Source of the DNA: Actinocrinis sp035653575
Lineage (GTDB): Bacteria; Actinomycetota; Actinomycetes; Streptomycetales; Catenulisporaceae
DNA length: 64,000 nucleotides
Direction: 5' to 3'
Assembly (NCBI RefSeq): GCF_035653575.1
Contig: NZ_DASRBQ010000056.1
Location: 1-64,000 of the forward strand
Below, piece after piece: positions 15,600 to 24,321 of the stretch (position 1 is the stretch's first letter; every line of letters starts with the position of its first letter). Under the pieces are notes generated by a model. The model saw only the letters and a program-made list of their open reading frames with translations. It did no database searches and was not told where the DNA came from. The translations under genes were made by a program, and so were the position numbers.

Positions 15600-17267
15600 T
15601 CAGCCGTGAGCCTTCTTGTAGTTCTGGTAGGCGGTGTTGATCAGGTTGATGTACTGATCGCTGTTGCGGCCCTTGAGCTCGGAGACGTACTGGTCCCACT
15701 GGCTCAGCGGCCGCTGGCCCAGGATGAACTTGGCCGACTGCTGGTCGACGTAGTCGAGCAGATTCGTCTCCCACAGCGTCGCCTGCTCGCGCTGATCCGC
15801 GGTCAGCGGGTGCGGCGGCGGCAGCGGCAGCGTGCGGCGGCTGTTCATCACGTTCTGGAAGGCCAGTTCCTCCGGGGGGAACTGCGAGTCGAGCAGCTTG
15901 GTGGAGCCGCCGTAGGCGAACACGCCGTTGGAGAAGCCGTAGACCACCTGGAGATTCTTCGTGCCCGAGGGATTGAGCCCGGCCCAGGTCACGTCCGGCG
16001 CCAGCTTGAACGTTCCGTCGTCCACGCTGCCGGTGTACGTGGTGCCCTCGATGCCCCACTTGGCGAACAACTCGCCCGCGTCGGAGTACCAGAGCCAGTC
16101 GATGAACTGCATCATGGCGACGAAGTTCTTGCTCTGGCGGGCCTTCGAGGAGATCATCACGCCGTTCTCCAGCCGGGTACCCGCCTTCACCGCGCCCGCG
16201 GGGCCGATCGGCAGCGGGATCTTCGCCACCGTGGCGCCCGGGATGTGCGCGATGTCCTTGCGCAGAGTGTTGACGACCTCCTGAGCGTTCGTGCTGATGA
16301 CGAACGTCTGCCCGTTGGCCCACTTCTGCTTGGCCTGGTCGTCGGTCTGGGTGAGGCTCTCCGGGTCCATCAGCTTCTCACTCACCAGGGTGTTGAGATA
16401 CTGGAGCACCTGCTTGTACTGGTCCATCGCGCCGGTGTAGACGAACTTGCCGGAGGCCGAGTCCCACCAGCTGTGCTGGTAGTTCCAGCCGGCGTAGGTG
16501 CCGTACGAGTCGCCGAGGCTGGCCAGCAGCCGGTTGGCGCCCGGGCCGGGCCCGGGGCTGCTCCACCGGTCGGAGAGCGGGTACTGATTCGGGTACGCGG
16601 CCTTCATCGCGCGCAGCATGGCGTGCACGTCGTCCCAGGTCTGCGGCACCGCGAGATTGAGCTTCTGCAGGATGTCGGTACGCACGCCGAGCGAGTAGTC
16701 CGTCCAGACGTCCTGGTGCAGGCCGGGCAGCAGGTAGAACTTGCCGTCCGCCTCGCGCAGCTGGTCCAGGTCGCTTTGCAGGTTCCACTTGGCGACCTTG
16801 TCCTGGAAGTTCGGCATCAGGTCGAGGTAGTCGCTGACCGGCAGGATGGCCCCGCTGGCGATGTACGCCTCCTCCGCGGGGTGATAGGTCTTGGGGATGA
16901 TCATCGGGGCGTCGCCGGCGCCGACCATGACGCTGCGCTTCTGGTTGTAGTCGCTCAGCGGCACCACCGTGGGCTGGAAGCTGACATTGGTGCGCTTGGT
17001 CAGCTCCGACCAGAACGGCCACTTGGCGTCGTACGGGTAGCCCGGGTTGCTGAGCACCATGATCGAGAAGGTCAGCGGCGCGGTCGCCTTGAACTGGTCG
17101 CCGACGCCGTACTTGGCCATGGCGCCGTCCCGGTTGCCGGACAGGTCGCTGCTGTGCTTGCCGCTGCTGGAGCTGCTGCAACCGGCCACGGCCAGTGCGG
17201 CGAGCCCCGCGGCCCCGAAGAGCGCCTGCCTTCTGGACAGTGTGGTTTTCGTGAACGGGGCGTTCAT
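15600..17267 (-). CDS. ABC transporter substrate-binding lipoprotein (CUT1, LplA-like)
   Basis: This 555-aa extracellular sugar-binding protein has an N-terminus with an SRRQALFGAAGLAAL stretch and a lipobox LAVAGC, so it is a lipoprotein, possibly Tat-exported. Mature features such as FWSELTKRTNVSFQP, DAPMIIPKTYHPAEEAYIASGAILPVSDYLDLMP and MQFIDWLWYSDAGELFAKWGIEG fit the large LplA/YtcQ class that binds aldouronates and related oligosaccharides. ATG 17267 has AGGGAG upstream. Its permeases lie directly upstream in the operon. No cognate ATPase is encoded, so a shared MsiK-type ATPase is expected elsewhere in the genome. Confidence 0.93.
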   Translation of the reverse strand: MNAPFTKTTLSRRQALFGAAGLAALAVAGCSSSSSGKHSSDLSGNRDGAMAKYGVGDQFKATAPLTFSIMVLSNPGYPYDAKWPFWSELTKRTNVSFQPTVVPLSDYNQKRSVMVGAGDAPMIIPKTYHPAEEAYIASGAILPVSDYLDLMPNFQDKVAKWNLQSDLDQLREADGKFYLLPGLHQDVWTDYSLGVRTDILQKLNLAVPQTWDDVHAMLRAMKAAYPNQYPLSDRWSSPGPGPGANRLLASLGDSYGTYAGWNYQHSWWDSASGKFVYTGAMDQYKQVLQYLNTLVSEKLMDPESLTQTDDQAKQKWANGQTFVISTNAQEVVNTLRKDIAHIPGATVAKIPLPIGPAGAVKAGTRLENGVMISSKARQSKNFVAMMQFIDWLWYSDAGELFAKWGIEGTTYTGSVDDGTFKLAPDVTWAGLNPSGTKNLQVVYGFSNGVFAYGGSTKLLDSQFPPEELAFQNVMNSRRTLPLPPPHPLTADQREQATLWETNLLDYVDQQSAKFILGQRPLSQWDQYVSELKGRNSDQYINLINTAYQNYKKAHG

Positions 17268-17337
17268 GGAGACTCCCTTGTCCGAGCGAACGGTGTGCGG
17301 TGCGTGGGTGTTCGGATTCCGGCGCGGAGGGGGTGAG

Positions 17338-18276
17338 CTAGCCCTTGACCGCGCCCAGCATCACGCCGGAGACGAAGTACTTCTGGATGAAGGGGTAAAG
17401 GGTCAGGATCGGGATGACGGTGAGCACGACGGTCACCGCCTGGACATTGGCCGCGACCTGAAGCGCGGTATCGCTGGACGTGCCCTCGTTCATGCCGCCC
17501 GCGCCGGTGGCGCCCGCTATCAGGTTGCGTAGATAGACCGTGACCGGGAAAAGCTCGGAGCGGTCCATGTACAGGAACGCGGAGAACCAGGAGTTCCAGA
17601 AGGAGACCGCGTAGAAGAGGATCATCGTGGCGATCACCGCCTTGGACAGCGGCAGCACGATGCGCCACAGGATCCCGTAGGTGGTCAGGCCGTCGACCGC
17701 GGCCGCCTCCTCCAGCTCGCTCGGCAGGCTCTCGAAGAACGCCTTCATCACCAGCAGGTTGAACACGTTGATCGCGTTCGGCAGCACGATCGCCCAGATC
17801 GTGTTGCGCAGGCCGAGCTGGCTGACCAGCACGTAGTTCGGGATCAGGCCGCCGTTGAAGAACATGGTGAACACGGCGATGCCGATCAGCACGCCGCGGC
17901 CCTTGAGCTGGTGCTTGGAGAGCACGTAGGCGTAGCAGGTGGTCAGCACCATCGAGATCAACGTGGCGACCACGGTGTACTCGACGGTGTTGCGGTAGTT
18001 CCTCCAGAACATCGAGTCCTTCATCACCGTCTTGTAGGTGGTGAGGTTGAACCCGTGCGGGATGAGGTTCACCGTTCCCTGACGGATCGCGGACTCGGAG
18101 CTGAACGACTGCGCCAGGATGTTGACGAACGGGTACAGCGTCACCACCACGACCCCGATCAGGATCACGGCGTTGACTGCCTGGAAGACCCGATAGCCGC
18201 GGCTCGGCTTGATCCGTATCCGCGTTGGCGGCGTCGGCGCCTTGCGCCCGGGTCGCAGTTCACTGATGGTTACCAC
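17338..18276 (-). CDS. carbohydrate ABC transporter permease (CUT1, LplC/YtcP-like)
   Basis: This 312-aa inner-membrane permease has six helices. The first (NAVILIGVVVVTLYPFVNILAQSFS) is followed by the CUT1 periplasmic loop, and the cytoplasmic EAA loop reads ELEEAAAVDGLTTYGILWRIVLPLSKAV. The ending QKYFVSGVMLGAVKG is characteristic of the YtcP class. It pairs with the permease upstream to import xylo-oligosaccharides delivered by the binding lipoprotein. GTG 18276 has GGGAG upstream and overlaps the stop of the upstream permease by seven bases, so the two are translationally coupled. Confidence 0.93.
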   Translation of the reverse strand: MVTISELRPGRKAPTPPTRIRIKPSRGYRVFQAVNAVILIGVVVVTLYPFVNILAQSFSSESAIRQGTVNLIPHGFNLTTYKTVMKDSMFWRNYRNTVEYTVVATLISMVLTTCYAYVLSKHQLKGRGVLIGIAVFTMFFNGGLIPNYVLVSQLGLRNTIWAIVLPNAINVFNLLVMKAFFESLPSELEEAAAVDGLTTYGILWRIVLPLSKAVIATMILFYAVSFWNSWFSAFLYMDRSELFPVTVYLRNLIAGATGAGGMNEGTSSDTALQVAANVQAVTVVLTVIPILTLYPFIQKYFVSGVMLGAVKG

Positions 18277-19259
18277 AGGCTCGCTCCCACCAGGCGCCGG
18301 GACAGATAGTTCGCGGAGATGACCAGCGTCAGCCCGATCAGCGAGTCGAAGAGTCCGATGGCCGCGGCGTAGCTGAAGCTGCCCGACACCACGCCGACGC
18401 GGTACAGGTAGGTGGAGATGACGTCGGCGGTCGGGTAGGTGAGCGGGTTCTCCAGCAGCAGGATCTTCTCGAAGCCGATCGCCATGAAGGTGCCGATGTT
18501 GAGGATCAGCAGCGTCATCATGGTCGGCCGGATGCCGGGCAGCGTCACATGCCAGGTCTGCTGCCAGCGGTTCGCGCCGTCGATCCGGGCCTGCTCATAG
18601 AGCTGCCCGTCGATCGTGGTCAGCGCGGCGAGATAGAGGATCGTGCCCCAGCCGGCGGTCTGCCAGACCTCTGAGGAGACGTAGATCTGCCGGAACCAGC
18701 CGGGCTGCTGGAGGAACAGGATCGGCGCGTGTCCGACCGCGTGCAGCGCCTGGTTCACCACGCCGTTGGCGTCGAGGATCTGGGTGATGATCGCGGCGAC
18801 GACCACGATGGACAGGAAGTGCGGCAGGTAGGAGACCGACTGCACGAAGCGTTTGAGGCTGCTGGTGCGCACCTCGTTGAGCAGCAGCGCCAGGATGATC
18901 GGCACCGGGAAGGTGAACAGCAGGGTCAGTCCGCCGAGGATCAGGGTGTTGGTGAACACCTGCCAGAACGTCGGGTCGCTCCAGAACATCTGGAAGTAGT
19001 GCAGCCCGACCCATTCCTCGCCGAACAGGCTGCCGCCCGGCTCGTAGCGCCGGAACGCGATGACGTTGCCGACCATCGGCAGGTAGCGGAAGACCGCGAA
19101 GAACAGCAGCGGAGCGACGACCAGTGAGTACAGCCGCCAGTCCCGGCGCACTGCGCGGCGCCAGGTCAGCTTGCGCGGACGCGGACGGGCCGCGCCGCCC
19201 CGCGACCGCGGGGCGTCCCGGGTGCCCGAAGGCGGATCCAGGGTTCTCGGCGTGCTCAT
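18270..19259 (-). CDS. carbohydrate ABC transporter permease (CUT1, LplB-like)
   Basis: This 329-aa permease has a basic N-terminal tail (PRPRKLTWRRAVRRD), a first helix LYSLVVAPLLFFAVFRYLPMVGNVIAF and the EAA loop TTIDGQLYEQARIDGANRWQQTWHVTLPGI. It is the LplB partner of the next gene. ATG 19259 is preceded by GGAGG that overlaps the GH3 stop region, with one base between that stop and this start, so expression follows the GH3 gene tightly. The frame extends upstream to 19349 inside GH3, which I reject. Confidence 0.93.
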   Translation of the reverse strand: MSTPRTLDPPSGTRDAPRSRGGAARPRPRKLTWRRAVRRDWRLYSLVVAPLLFFAVFRYLPMVGNVIAFRRYEPGGSLFGEEWVGLHYFQMFWSDPTFWQVFTNTLILGGLTLLFTFPVPIILALLLNEVRTSSLKRFVQSVSYLPHFLSIVVVAAIITQILDANGVVNQALHAVGHAPILFLQQPGWFRQIYVSSEVWQTAGWGTILYLAALTTIDGQLYEQARIDGANRWQQTWHVTLPGIRPTMMTLLILNIGTFMAIGFEKILLLENPLTYPTADVISTYLYRVGVVSGSFSYAAAIGLFDSLIGLTLVISANYLSRRLVGASLW

Positions 19260-19260
19260 T

Positions 19261-21780
19261 TCATCCTCCGGCCTCCGGTGCGGTGTGCGTGAGCGGGGCC
19301 CCGTCGTGCCCAAGCTCGTAGTCGGGGCCTGATATGACGGCTGAGTCACCGCCGGGCCGCGCGCCCCGCTTCGCCGTGGATTCGACGCGGGCCACGGAGA
19401 TCAGGCGGCGCTGGTGGCCTACTTCGCGCTCAGGGCCGACTAGGCGCAGCGGTACGGCGCCCTCGGTGTGTGCGCTCGATCGGCCGAAGCGCAGTTCCAC
19501 GTCTCCGGGCTCGACGATGCGCCGGCCGCGCACTCCGGTGAACGAGGCGAGGTCGGCGGGCACCGTGAACGAGACCCGGGCCTGCTCGCCAGGCTCCAGG
19601 GGGACGCGGGCGAAGCCGACGAGGCGCACCACCGGCCGGGTGGTCTGCGCGACCGGGTCGTGCAGATAGAGCTGGACGACCTCGGTGCCGGAGCGGCCGC
19701 CGGTGTTGCGCACGGTGATGTGGACGGTCACCTCGCCGTCGACCGGCCACTCGCTCGGCTGCGCGTCACTGTCGCCGCCACCGACCAGGCCGGCGCCGCT
19801 CCATTCGAAGGTGGTGTATCCGAGCCCGAATCCGAACGGGAAGGCGGGGGTCGGGTCGATCGAGGAGACCTGCGAGCGCCGGCCGAGCGGCGGGGAGAGG
19901 TAGGTGGCGGGCAGACCGCCGGCGTCCCGCGGCACACTGACCGGCAGCCGGCCGGACGGATTCGCGACGCCGGTCAGCACCTCGGCCAGCGCCTGACCTC
20001 CGCGCTGACCGGGGAAGAACGCGTAGATCACACCGGCGGCGTCCTCGAACTCGTCGCCAAACGCGTACGGACGCCCGGCCAGCAGTACCAGGACCACGGG
20101 TGTCCCGGTCGCCAGCACCGCGCGCACCAGGTCCGCCTGCACGCCGGGCAGCCGGAGGTCGGCCGCGTCGCAGCCCTCGCCGGAGGTTCCCCGGCCGAAG
20201 AGGCCGGAACGGTCGCCGACCGCGAGTACACACACGTCGCAGTCCGCTGCGATAGCGGCCGCCGCGGCGATGCCCGAGGTGTCGTCGCCGTCCACAGTGC
20301 AGCCCGGTGAGTAGGCCAGCCCGGGTATCAGCTCGCTGAGCGACTCGCGCAGCGACGGGATCTCCAGGCCGAGTCCATGGCCTGTGTGCGCGCCGACATG
20401 CACCGGGAAGGAGTAGCAGCCGAGCATGGCCAGCGGCTCATCGGCGACCGGCCCGATCAGGGCGACCCGGCGGCCCGGTGCCAGGGGCAGGACGCCGTCG
20501 CGGTTGCGCAGCAGGATCACCGATTCCCGGGCCAGGCGCAGGGCGATCTGCTGATTTGCCTCGTCGTCGAAGACGAGCCGGTCAAGCTGCTCGACCTGCT
20601 CAGACTGCTCGACGTGCTCAGACTGCTCGGCTGGCTCGGCCCGGTCCGGCGGCGGTCCGTCCAGCAGGCCGAGCTGCGCCTTCTGGATCAGGACCCTGCG
20701 CAGGGCGCGGTCGACCAGCGTCTCGTCCACGGTCCCGGCCCGCACCGCCTCGACCAGAGGCGCGCCATAGGCGTCCACCGTGGGCAGTTCGACGTCGATT
20801 CCAGCTTTGAGGGCGAGCCCGGCGGCGTCCGCGGCCGCCGCGGCGACGCCGTGCAGCGTCTGGAGGAAGCGCACCGCGAAGTAGTCGGCGACCACCGTGC
20901 CGGTGAATCCCCACTCCTCGCGCAGCACTCCGGTGAGCAGGGCCTCGTCGGCCGCGACCGGAACCCCGTCGATCTCAGCGTACGAATGCATCACCGAGCG
21001 CGCGCCGCCGAGCCGCAGGGCCATCTCGAACGGCGGCAGCACCACATCGGCCAGCTCCCTGCGGCCCATCGGCACCGGGGCGAGGTTGCGGCCGCCACGC
21101 GAGGCCGAGTAGCCCGCGAAATGCTTGAGCGTCGCGACGATTCCGGCCCGTTCCAGGCCTCTGACGTAAGCAGACCCGATCACGCCGACGAGGTACGGGT
21201 CCTCGCCGATGGTCTCCTCGGTCCGGCCCCACCGGTAATCGCGGGTGACGTCGAGCACCGGCGCAAGGCCCTGATGCACCCCGGCGGCGCGCATGGAGCG
21301 CCCGATCCGCCCGGACATCAGCTCGATGAGTTCCGCGTCGAAGCTGGCGCCCCAGCTCAGCGGCGCCGGAAAGGCGGTGGCCCCCCACGTCGCGAAGCCG
21401 GTCAGGCACTCCTCGTGCACCTGCGCCGGGATGCCGAACCTGCTGGCGGCCGCGATCTGGGCCTGGGAGGCGGCCAGCGAGCGGGCGCCGAGCACCGGGT
21501 CGACCGGAGCGGAGCCGAACGGCCTGGTCAGCTGGCCGAGGCCGTGCCGGATCAGCTCGGGCCACGGCGTGCCGTTACGCATCTCGTCCTGGTGCGGGGC
21601 CACGCCCTGCCCCGAGGCATCGGCGCCGACCCACACGCCGACCAGTTGCGCGGCCTTCTCCTCCAGGGTCATCAGCGGGATGAGGGCGTCGGCCCGCTGC
21701 GCCGGCTCGAGCCGCGCGTCGCGCCATCGCCGCGCGCCGTCGTCGGTGCGGCCCGTGTCGGCAGACCCCTGATTACTCAT
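19261..21780 (-). CDS. beta-xylosidase/beta-glucosidase, GH3
   Basis: This 839-aa cytoplasmic GH3 enzyme is the first gene of the operon. It has the N-terminal (beta/alpha)8 domain with KHFAGY (219-224) and nucleophile Asp in TGTVVADYFAV (D299), the second alpha/beta domain with SVILLRNRDGVLPL and VVLVLLAGRPY, and a C-terminal fibronectin-III-like domain (VTVHITVRNTGGRSGTEVVQLYL). The order is that of bacterial GH3 exo-enzymes active on xylo- or gluco-oligosaccharides. A Glu/Gln-rich repeat (AEQSEHVEQSEQVEQ, coded near 20590-20640) is inserted between the two catalytic domains. ATG 21780 is about 100 bases downstream of a strong promoter. Substrate preference for xylose is inferred from the neighbours. 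Confidence 0.95.
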   Translation of the reverse strand: MSNQGSADTGRTDDGARRWRDARLEPAQRADALIPLMTLEEKAAQLVGVWVGADASGQGVAPHQDEMRNGTPWPELIRHGLGQLTRPFGSAPVDPVLGARSLAASQAQIAAASRFGIPAQVHEECLTGFATWGATAFPAPLSWGASFDAELIELMSGRIGRSMRAAGVHQGLAPVLDVTRDYRWGRTEETIGEDPYLVGVIGSAYVRGLERAGIVATLKHFAGYSASRGGRNLAPVPMGRRELADVVLPPFEMALRLGGARSVMHSYAEIDGVPVAADEALLTGVLREEWGFTGTVVADYFAVRFLQTLHGVAAAAADAAGLALKAGIDVELPTVDAYGAPLVEAVRAGTVDETLVDRALRRVLIQKAQLGLLDGPPPDRAEPAEQSEHVEQSEQVEQLDRLVFDDEANQQIALRLARESVILLRNRDGVLPLAPGRRVALIGPVADEPLAMLGCYSFPVHVGAHTGHGLGLEIPSLRESLSELIPGLAYSPGCTVDGDDTSGIAAAAAIAADCDVCVLAVGDRSGLFGRGTSGEGCDAADLRLPGVQADLVRAVLATGTPVVLVLLAGRPYAFGDEFEDAAGVIYAFFPGQRGGQALAEVLTGVANPSGRLPVSVPRDAGGLPATYLSPPLGRRSQVSSIDPTPAFPFGFGLGYTTFEWSGAGLVGGGDSDAQPSEWPVDGEVTVHITVRNTGGRSGTEVVQLYLHDPVAQTTRPVVRLVGFARVPLEPGEQARVSFTVPADLASFTGVRGRRIVEPGDVELRFGRSSAHTEGAVPLRLVGPEREVGHQRRLISVARVESTAKRGARPGGDSAVISGPDYELGHDGAPLTHTAPEAGG

Positions 21781-21847
21781 GCCGCCCCTTCGCCCTGACA
21801 CGGCCCCTGGCACGCCGATCCGGCAGATCCGAGGGGTGCGCAGCACT

Positions 21848-21858
21848 CGAAAGTTTCG
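21848..21858. promoter_or_regulatory. palindromic operator CGAAAGTTTCG (LacI-type) of the GH3 operon
   Basis: CGAAA-G-TTTCG is a perfect palindrome around a central G, placed about 20 bases downstream of the predicted start of the GH3 transcript. Xylan regulators of the LacI family in streptomycetes (BxlR) recognise inverted CGAA/TTCG half-sites, so this is a plausible target of the adjacent LacI protein. Repression would work as a block to elongation. Confidence 0.6.
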
Positions 21859-21884
21859 AAATTGGAACCGCAGTGTGTTGCGGT

Positions 21885-21913
21885 AAGTTAGGCTTCCGGA
21901 CAGAGCGTGTCAA
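21885..21913 (-). promoter_or_regulatory. promoter of the GH3-ABC-GH39-GH42 operon
   Basis: On the minus strand TTGACA (21908-21913) and TAACTT (21885-21890) are separated by exactly 17 bases, a near-consensus housekeeping sigma promoter. Transcription would begin near 21878. An operator half-site (GAAAG) lies just upstream of the -35 and a full palindrome just downstream of the start. Confidence 0.7.
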
Positions 21914-22017
21914 GACTTTCTAGCAGCACCTTTGCTCGGGCCTTGGGCACGTCGCGCGGTACTTATCCGGTTTTGAAAGTCTCACTGGTTCGCGCTGTAC
22001 AACCCTGAATTCACTGC

Positions 22018-22037
22018 TATGCTCACCGAAAGTTTAT
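22018..22037 (+). promoter_or_regulatory. -10 element and second operator for the LacI-family gene
   Basis: TATGCT (22018-22023) is a good -10 for the plus-strand LacI gene, with a poor -35 (CTGTAC, 21995-22000). It is followed by CGAAAGTTTAT at 22027-22037, which matches nine of eleven positions of the GH3 operator. This fits autorepression. Confidence 0.45.
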
Positions 22038-22058
22038 GCACAGAGAGGTGACCTTTCG

Positions 22059-23093
22059 ATGACCTCTCGGCCGGAGGAAAATCCAGGCAGCCCGACGATC
22101 GCGACCATCGCCGACGAGGTCGGCGTCTCCATCGCGACCGTCTCCAAGGTGCTCAACGGCCGCGCCGACGTGGCGCCGGAGACCAGGGCGCGAGTGGAGG
22201 CGAGCCTCGAGCTGCACCGGTATCGCCGCCGGCAGCCGCGCAAGCCGCCCGACGCGGGTCAGATCCGCCTGGTCTTCCACGAGTTCAACTCGATCTGGGC
22301 GATGCTGATCATCGCCGGCGTGGAGGCGGTGGCGGCCGCGGCCGGAGTGAACGTGGTGCTTTCACAGCTCGGCGGGCGGCACCACCCGCCGCAGCCGTGG
22401 CTGGACAGCGTCCTCACCGGCCGGCCCCTCGGTGTCGTGTTCGTCATGTGCAGCCCGACCCAGCCGCAGTGCCAGCAGCTACAGCGCCAGCGCATTCCGT
22501 TCGTGGTCGTGGACACCGACAGCGCGACCACCGCGTCCGTGCCCACCGTCGGCTCGAACAACTGGAACGGCGGCCTGCTGGCGGCCCGGCACCTGCTGCA
22601 ACTCGGACACCGGCGGATCGCGATCATCTCAGGGCCGCGCGACGTGCTGTGCAGTCGCGCCCGCGTATCCGGTTTCCGGTCCGCGCACGACGAGGCCGAC
22701 CTGCCGGTCGATCCGGATCTGGTGCGTTACGGGAACTTCTATGTCGACGCAGGCTACGAATACGGCCTGAAGCTGCTCGACCGCGCCGACCGGCCGACGG
22801 CAGTCTTTGCGGGCTCTGATTTACAGGCGATGGGCGTGCTGCGGGCCGCCCGGCGGCTCGGCCTCGACGTGCCCAGGCAGGTCTCGGTGATCGGTTACGA
22901 CAACCTCCCGGTGTCCGCGTGGACCGACCCGGCGCTGACCACGGTCAACCAGCCGCTGCGCGACATGGCCGAGACGGCGACCCGGATGCTGCTGGACCTG
23001 GCCCGCGGAGCCGACCTGCCGACCAGCCGGGTGGATCTCGTCACCGAGCTGGTGGTGCGGGAGACCACGGCGCCGCCCGAGGCCGGGCGCTGA
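22059..23093 (+). CDS. LacI-family transcriptional regulator of the xylan locus
   Basis: This 344-aa repressor has an N-terminal LacI HTH (PTIATIADEVGVSIATVSKVLNGRADVAPETRARVEASL) with a YRRRQPR hinge region, and a periplasmic-binding-protein-like effector domain (SNNWNGGLLAARHLLQLGHRRIAIISGP, PTAVFAGSDLQAMGVLRAARRLGLDVPRQVSVIGYDNLP). ATG 22059 is preceded by GAGAGGTGA. It is divergent from the GH3 operon and shares a 278-bp control region with it that contains one full and one near-complete copy of the same palindrome. The effector is probably a xylo-oligosaccharide. The esterase gene follows 19 bases later and should be co-transcribed. Confidence 0.95.
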   Translation: MTSRPEENPGSPTIATIADEVGVSIATVSKVLNGRADVAPETRARVEASLELHRYRRRQPRKPPDAGQIRLVFHEFNSIWAMLIIAGVEAVAAAAGVNVVLSQLGGRHHPPQPWLDSVLTGRPLGVVFVMCSPTQPQCQQLQRQRIPFVVVDTDSATTASVPTVGSNNWNGGLLAARHLLQLGHRRIAIISGPRDVLCSRARVSGFRSAHDEADLPVDPDLVRYGNFYVDAGYEYGLKLLDRADRPTAVFAGSDLQAMGVLRAARRLGLDVPRQVSVIGYDNLPVSAWTDPALTTVNQPLRDMAETATRMLLDLARGADLPTSRVDLVTELVVRETTAPPEAGR

Positions 23094-23112
23094 GAGCGAG
23101 TACGAGGGAACC

Positions 23113-24147
23113 ATGGCCCCGTTCGATCTGCCGCTCGACCAACTGGAACGATTCGCGCCGGCCGTACCGGAACCCGAGGACTTCGACGCGTTCTGGAGCA
23201 GCACCCTGAAAGACGCGCGCGGCGACGCGCCGATCCTCGACGTGCACCCGGTGCCGAACGGCCTGCGGCTCGTCGAGTCCTGGGACGTCGCCTTCCGCGG
23301 CTTCGCCGGCGATCCGATCCGCGCCTGGTACACCCGCCCGGCCGGGGTCGAGGCGCCGCTGCCCGCCGTCGTCGAGTTCGTCGGCTACGGCCGCGGTCGC
23401 GGGCTCCCGCAGGAGCGGCTGACCTGGCCGGTAGCCGGTTACGCGCATCTGCTGATGGACTGCCGGGGCCAGGGCGACCAGTACGGCTCCGGCGGTGAGA
23501 CCCCTGATCCGCACGCCAGTCCGCACGGCGGCCACTGGCCGATCACCCGAGGCATCCTGGCGCCGGAGGACTACTACTACCGGCGGCTGATCACGGACGC
23601 GGTGCGCGCGATCGACGCGGTCCGCGAGTTGCCCGGTGTCGACCCGGCGCGGGTCGTCGCCGTCGGTAACAGCCAGGGAGGCGGGCTGGCGCTGGCGGTC
23701 GCCGGGCTGGTGCCCGATCTCGCGGCCCTGATATGCACGGCGCCACTGTTGTGCCATCCCCGGCGGGCCATCGACATCACCGAGGCCGGGCCGTACGGCG
23801 AGATCGTCACCTACCTCTCCGTGCACCGAGATGCCGAGCAGGCGGTACGCCGCACGCTCTCTTACGTGGACGGCGTCGCGTTCGCCCGGCGCGCGCAGGC
23901 GCCGGCGCATTTCGGCGTGGGGTTGCGCGACAACATCTGCCCGCCGAGCACGGTGTTCGCCGCCTTCAATCAGTACGGCGCGCATCGTCGGTGCGGCGAG
24001 GACAGCGAGGACAGTGCGACGTCGGCGGATGCGCTCCCGGAGCGGACGATCCACGTGTACCCGTTCAACCATCACGAGGGCGGCGAGGCCGTTCAAGTGG
24101 AGCGGCAGCTGCACTGGCTGAACGCTCGTGGACCTTTCCAGCCCTAG
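23113..24147 (+). CDS. acetyl-xylan esterase (AXE1 / cephalosporin-C deacetylase family, CE7)
   Basis: This 344-aa serine esterase deacetylates xylo-oligosaccharides inside the cell. CE7 features are clear: the RGQGDQYGSGG loop after MDC, the nucleophile elbow AVGNSQGGG (S187), Asp in GLRDNICPPST (D273) and the catalytic His in FNHHEGG (H320 or H321). The starting residues PFDLPLDQLERF are also typical. A GAGGGAA ribosome site precedes ATG 23113. It follows the LacI gene in the same transcript. Removal of acetyl groups would let GH67, GH39 and GH3 finish hydrolysis, which fits the locus. Confidence 0.93.
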   Translation: MAPFDLPLDQLERFAPAVPEPEDFDAFWSSTLKDARGDAPILDVHPVPNGLRLVESWDVAFRGFAGDPIRAWYTRPAGVEAPLPAVVEFVGYGRGRGLPQERLTWPVAGYAHLLMDCRGQGDQYGSGGETPDPHASPHGGHWPITRGILAPEDYYYRRLITDAVRAIDAVRELPGVDPARVVAVGNSQGGGLALAVAGLVPDLAALICTAPLLCHPRRAIDITEAGPYGEIVTYLSVHRDAEQAVRRTLSYVDGVAFARRAQAPAHFGVGLRDNICPPSTVFAAFNQYGAHRRCGEDSEDSATSADALPERTIHVYPFNHHEGGEAVQVERQLHWLNARGPFQP

Positions 24148-24198
24148 ATCCGGAGCGTTTCGTTCTTCAGGGCACCGGCGCCGGCCAGGGCATGACCG

Positions 24199-24321
24199 TC
24201 ACGTCCTGCGCCGCTTCCTGACCAGCCAGTAGACCGCGGGTGCGGCCTGAGTGAGGATCCCCACCACGGCGATCCCGATCCAGGCCGCGCCGGCGCCGCT
24301 CATCGAGACCACGGCGATCAC
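24199..24321 (-). CDS. 40-aa single-helix membrane protein coupled to the Rieske gene
   Basis: GTG 24321 overlaps the TGA of the Rieske gene in a GTGA junction and opens a 40-codon frame. It encodes a short hydrophobic helix (AAWIGIAVVGILTQAAPAVYWLV) followed by RKRRRT, the charge pattern of a small inner-membrane protein with cytoplasmic C-terminus. An internal ATG at 24303 is an alternative start. It could be an accessory subunit holding the Rieske protein or its partner. I do not recognise a family; the support is the coupling and the coding character. Confidence 0.5.
   Translation of the reverse strand: MIAVVSMSGAGAAWIGIAVVGILTQAAPAVYWLVRKRRRT

Noticed and set aside
20377..21798. Plus-strand frame opposite GH3
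   Set aside because: Shadow reading frame with Arg/Asp-rich composition and no domain; the minus strand has a complete GH3.
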